From assembly GCA_013695405.1 (NCBI GenBank), contig JACDAO010000388.1, positions 1-6,264 on the forward strand: a stretch of 6,264 nucleotides of DNA, in the 5' to 3' direction. Origin of the DNA: Acidobacteriota bacterium (GTDB lineage: Bacteria; Acidobacteriota; Vicinamibacteria; Vicinamibacterales; Vicinamibacteraceae). Shown here piece by piece: positions 6,010 to 6,264 of the stretch. How positions within the stretch are numbered: the first letter of the stretch is position 1; every line of letters starts with the position of its first letter. Below the pieces are notes generated by a model that had not been told where the DNA came from, made no database searches, and saw only the letters and a list, made by a program, of their open reading frames with translations. Both the position numbers and the translations under genes were made by a program.

Positions 6010-6264
6010 ATGACCGCAGGGCGGGGCCATGCTAGCACGGCTGCCGGAGCCGATCTGGCCGCACTGGTGCAGCGTCGACACGAGGCGCTCGCCACCCACC
6101 TCGCCGCCGCACGCAACGGCGACGTCGAGGCGGTGCACCAGGCCCGCGTGGCCTCACGACGGCTGCGCGAAGTGGTCCCGGTGGTGGCCGCAAACCTGCC
6201 GCGCGCCCGCCGCAAACGCCTCGAGCGCGATCTCCGTCGCCTGACCCGCGCACTCGGTCCGGTC
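6010..6264 (+). CDS. CHAD-domain protein, N-terminal part (cut by window end)
   Basis: The frame from the ATG at 6010-6012 is open to the window edge (85 codons). A short unstructured start is followed from about residue 15 by charged helices. Residues 41-54 (AVHQARVASRRLRE) match the conserved CHAD signature with His43 and a cluster of arginines (46, 50, 51, 53), and ARRKRLERDLRRLTRALGPV (66-85) continues the basic helix pattern that normally leads into LGxVRD. CHAD domains are all-helical, positively charged proteins that bind polyphosphate. GTGGGG (6000-6005), four bases before the ATG, is a plausible ribosome-binding site. Divergence from ppx over 20 bp places polyphosphate binding beside polyphosphate hydrolysis. 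The remaining domain is outside the window, so intactness cannot be judged. Confidence 0.87.
   Translation, partial: MTAGRGHASTAAGADLAALVQRRHEALATHLAAARNGDVEAVHQARVASRRLREVVPVVAANLPRARRKRLERDLRRLTRALGPV

Noticed and set aside
6029..6244. 71-codon frame inside the CHAD gene
   Set aside because: It is a different frame of the CHAD coding sequence with no family resemblance; the frame from 6010 carries the CHAD signature.

Overview
The window is about 6.3 kb of GC-rich bacterial chromosome with tightly packed genes: several stop/start overlaps and almost no intergenic space. The gene families, the rhomboid protein opening with VIPIRDVIPSRTTP, and a hairpin-forming repeat ending in GTAGC suggest Acidobacteriota, possibly class Vicinamibacteria. 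This is inference from style and content; there is no rRNA or other decisive marker.

Layout. (1) Positions 1-1099, + strand: the last 32 codons of a membrane protein, overlapped by ATGA with a secreted or lipid-anchored caspase-fold protein. That protein keeps the His-Gly motif, has no cysteine in its mature domain, and carries a textbook EF-hand loop. (2) 1104-1769, - strand: a complete rhomboid intramembrane protease, convergent with the previous gene. The two stop codons lie in one 14-bp perfect palindrome. (3) 1770-1929: the only sizeable intergenic region, holding a 38-bp tandem duplication and two perfect hairpins between divergent genes. (4) 1930-2534, + strand: a zinc-ribbon two-helix membrane protein and a second small two-helix membrane protein, overlapped by GTGA. 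(5) 2531-4033, - strand: a small YacG-type zinc protein with a strongly acidic tail, followed by citrate synthase. The citrate synthase stop shares a CTAG with the convergent gene. (6) 4103-6264: a polyphosphate/phosphate locus. An Ppx/GppA phosphatase with an HD-type C-terminal region (- strand) is divergent, over 20 bp, from a CHAD-domain gene cut by the window edge (+ strand). Immediately downstream of ppx is a broken phoU: only its C-terminal third remains, with no start codon and an apparent frameshift.

How the genes work together. Ppx and CHAD both concern polyphosphate (hydrolysis and binding), and PhoU is the usual regulator of phosphate uptake, so region 6 is one functional block with a decayed member. 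YacG and citrate synthase appear co-transcribed, though no functional link is known. The two small membrane proteins are probably one unit of unknown role. I see no RNA genes, insertion sequences, CRISPR array or prophage. The best candidates for a second look are the cysteine-less EF-hand caspase-like protein, the phoU remnant, and the paired zinc-ribbon/membrane genes.
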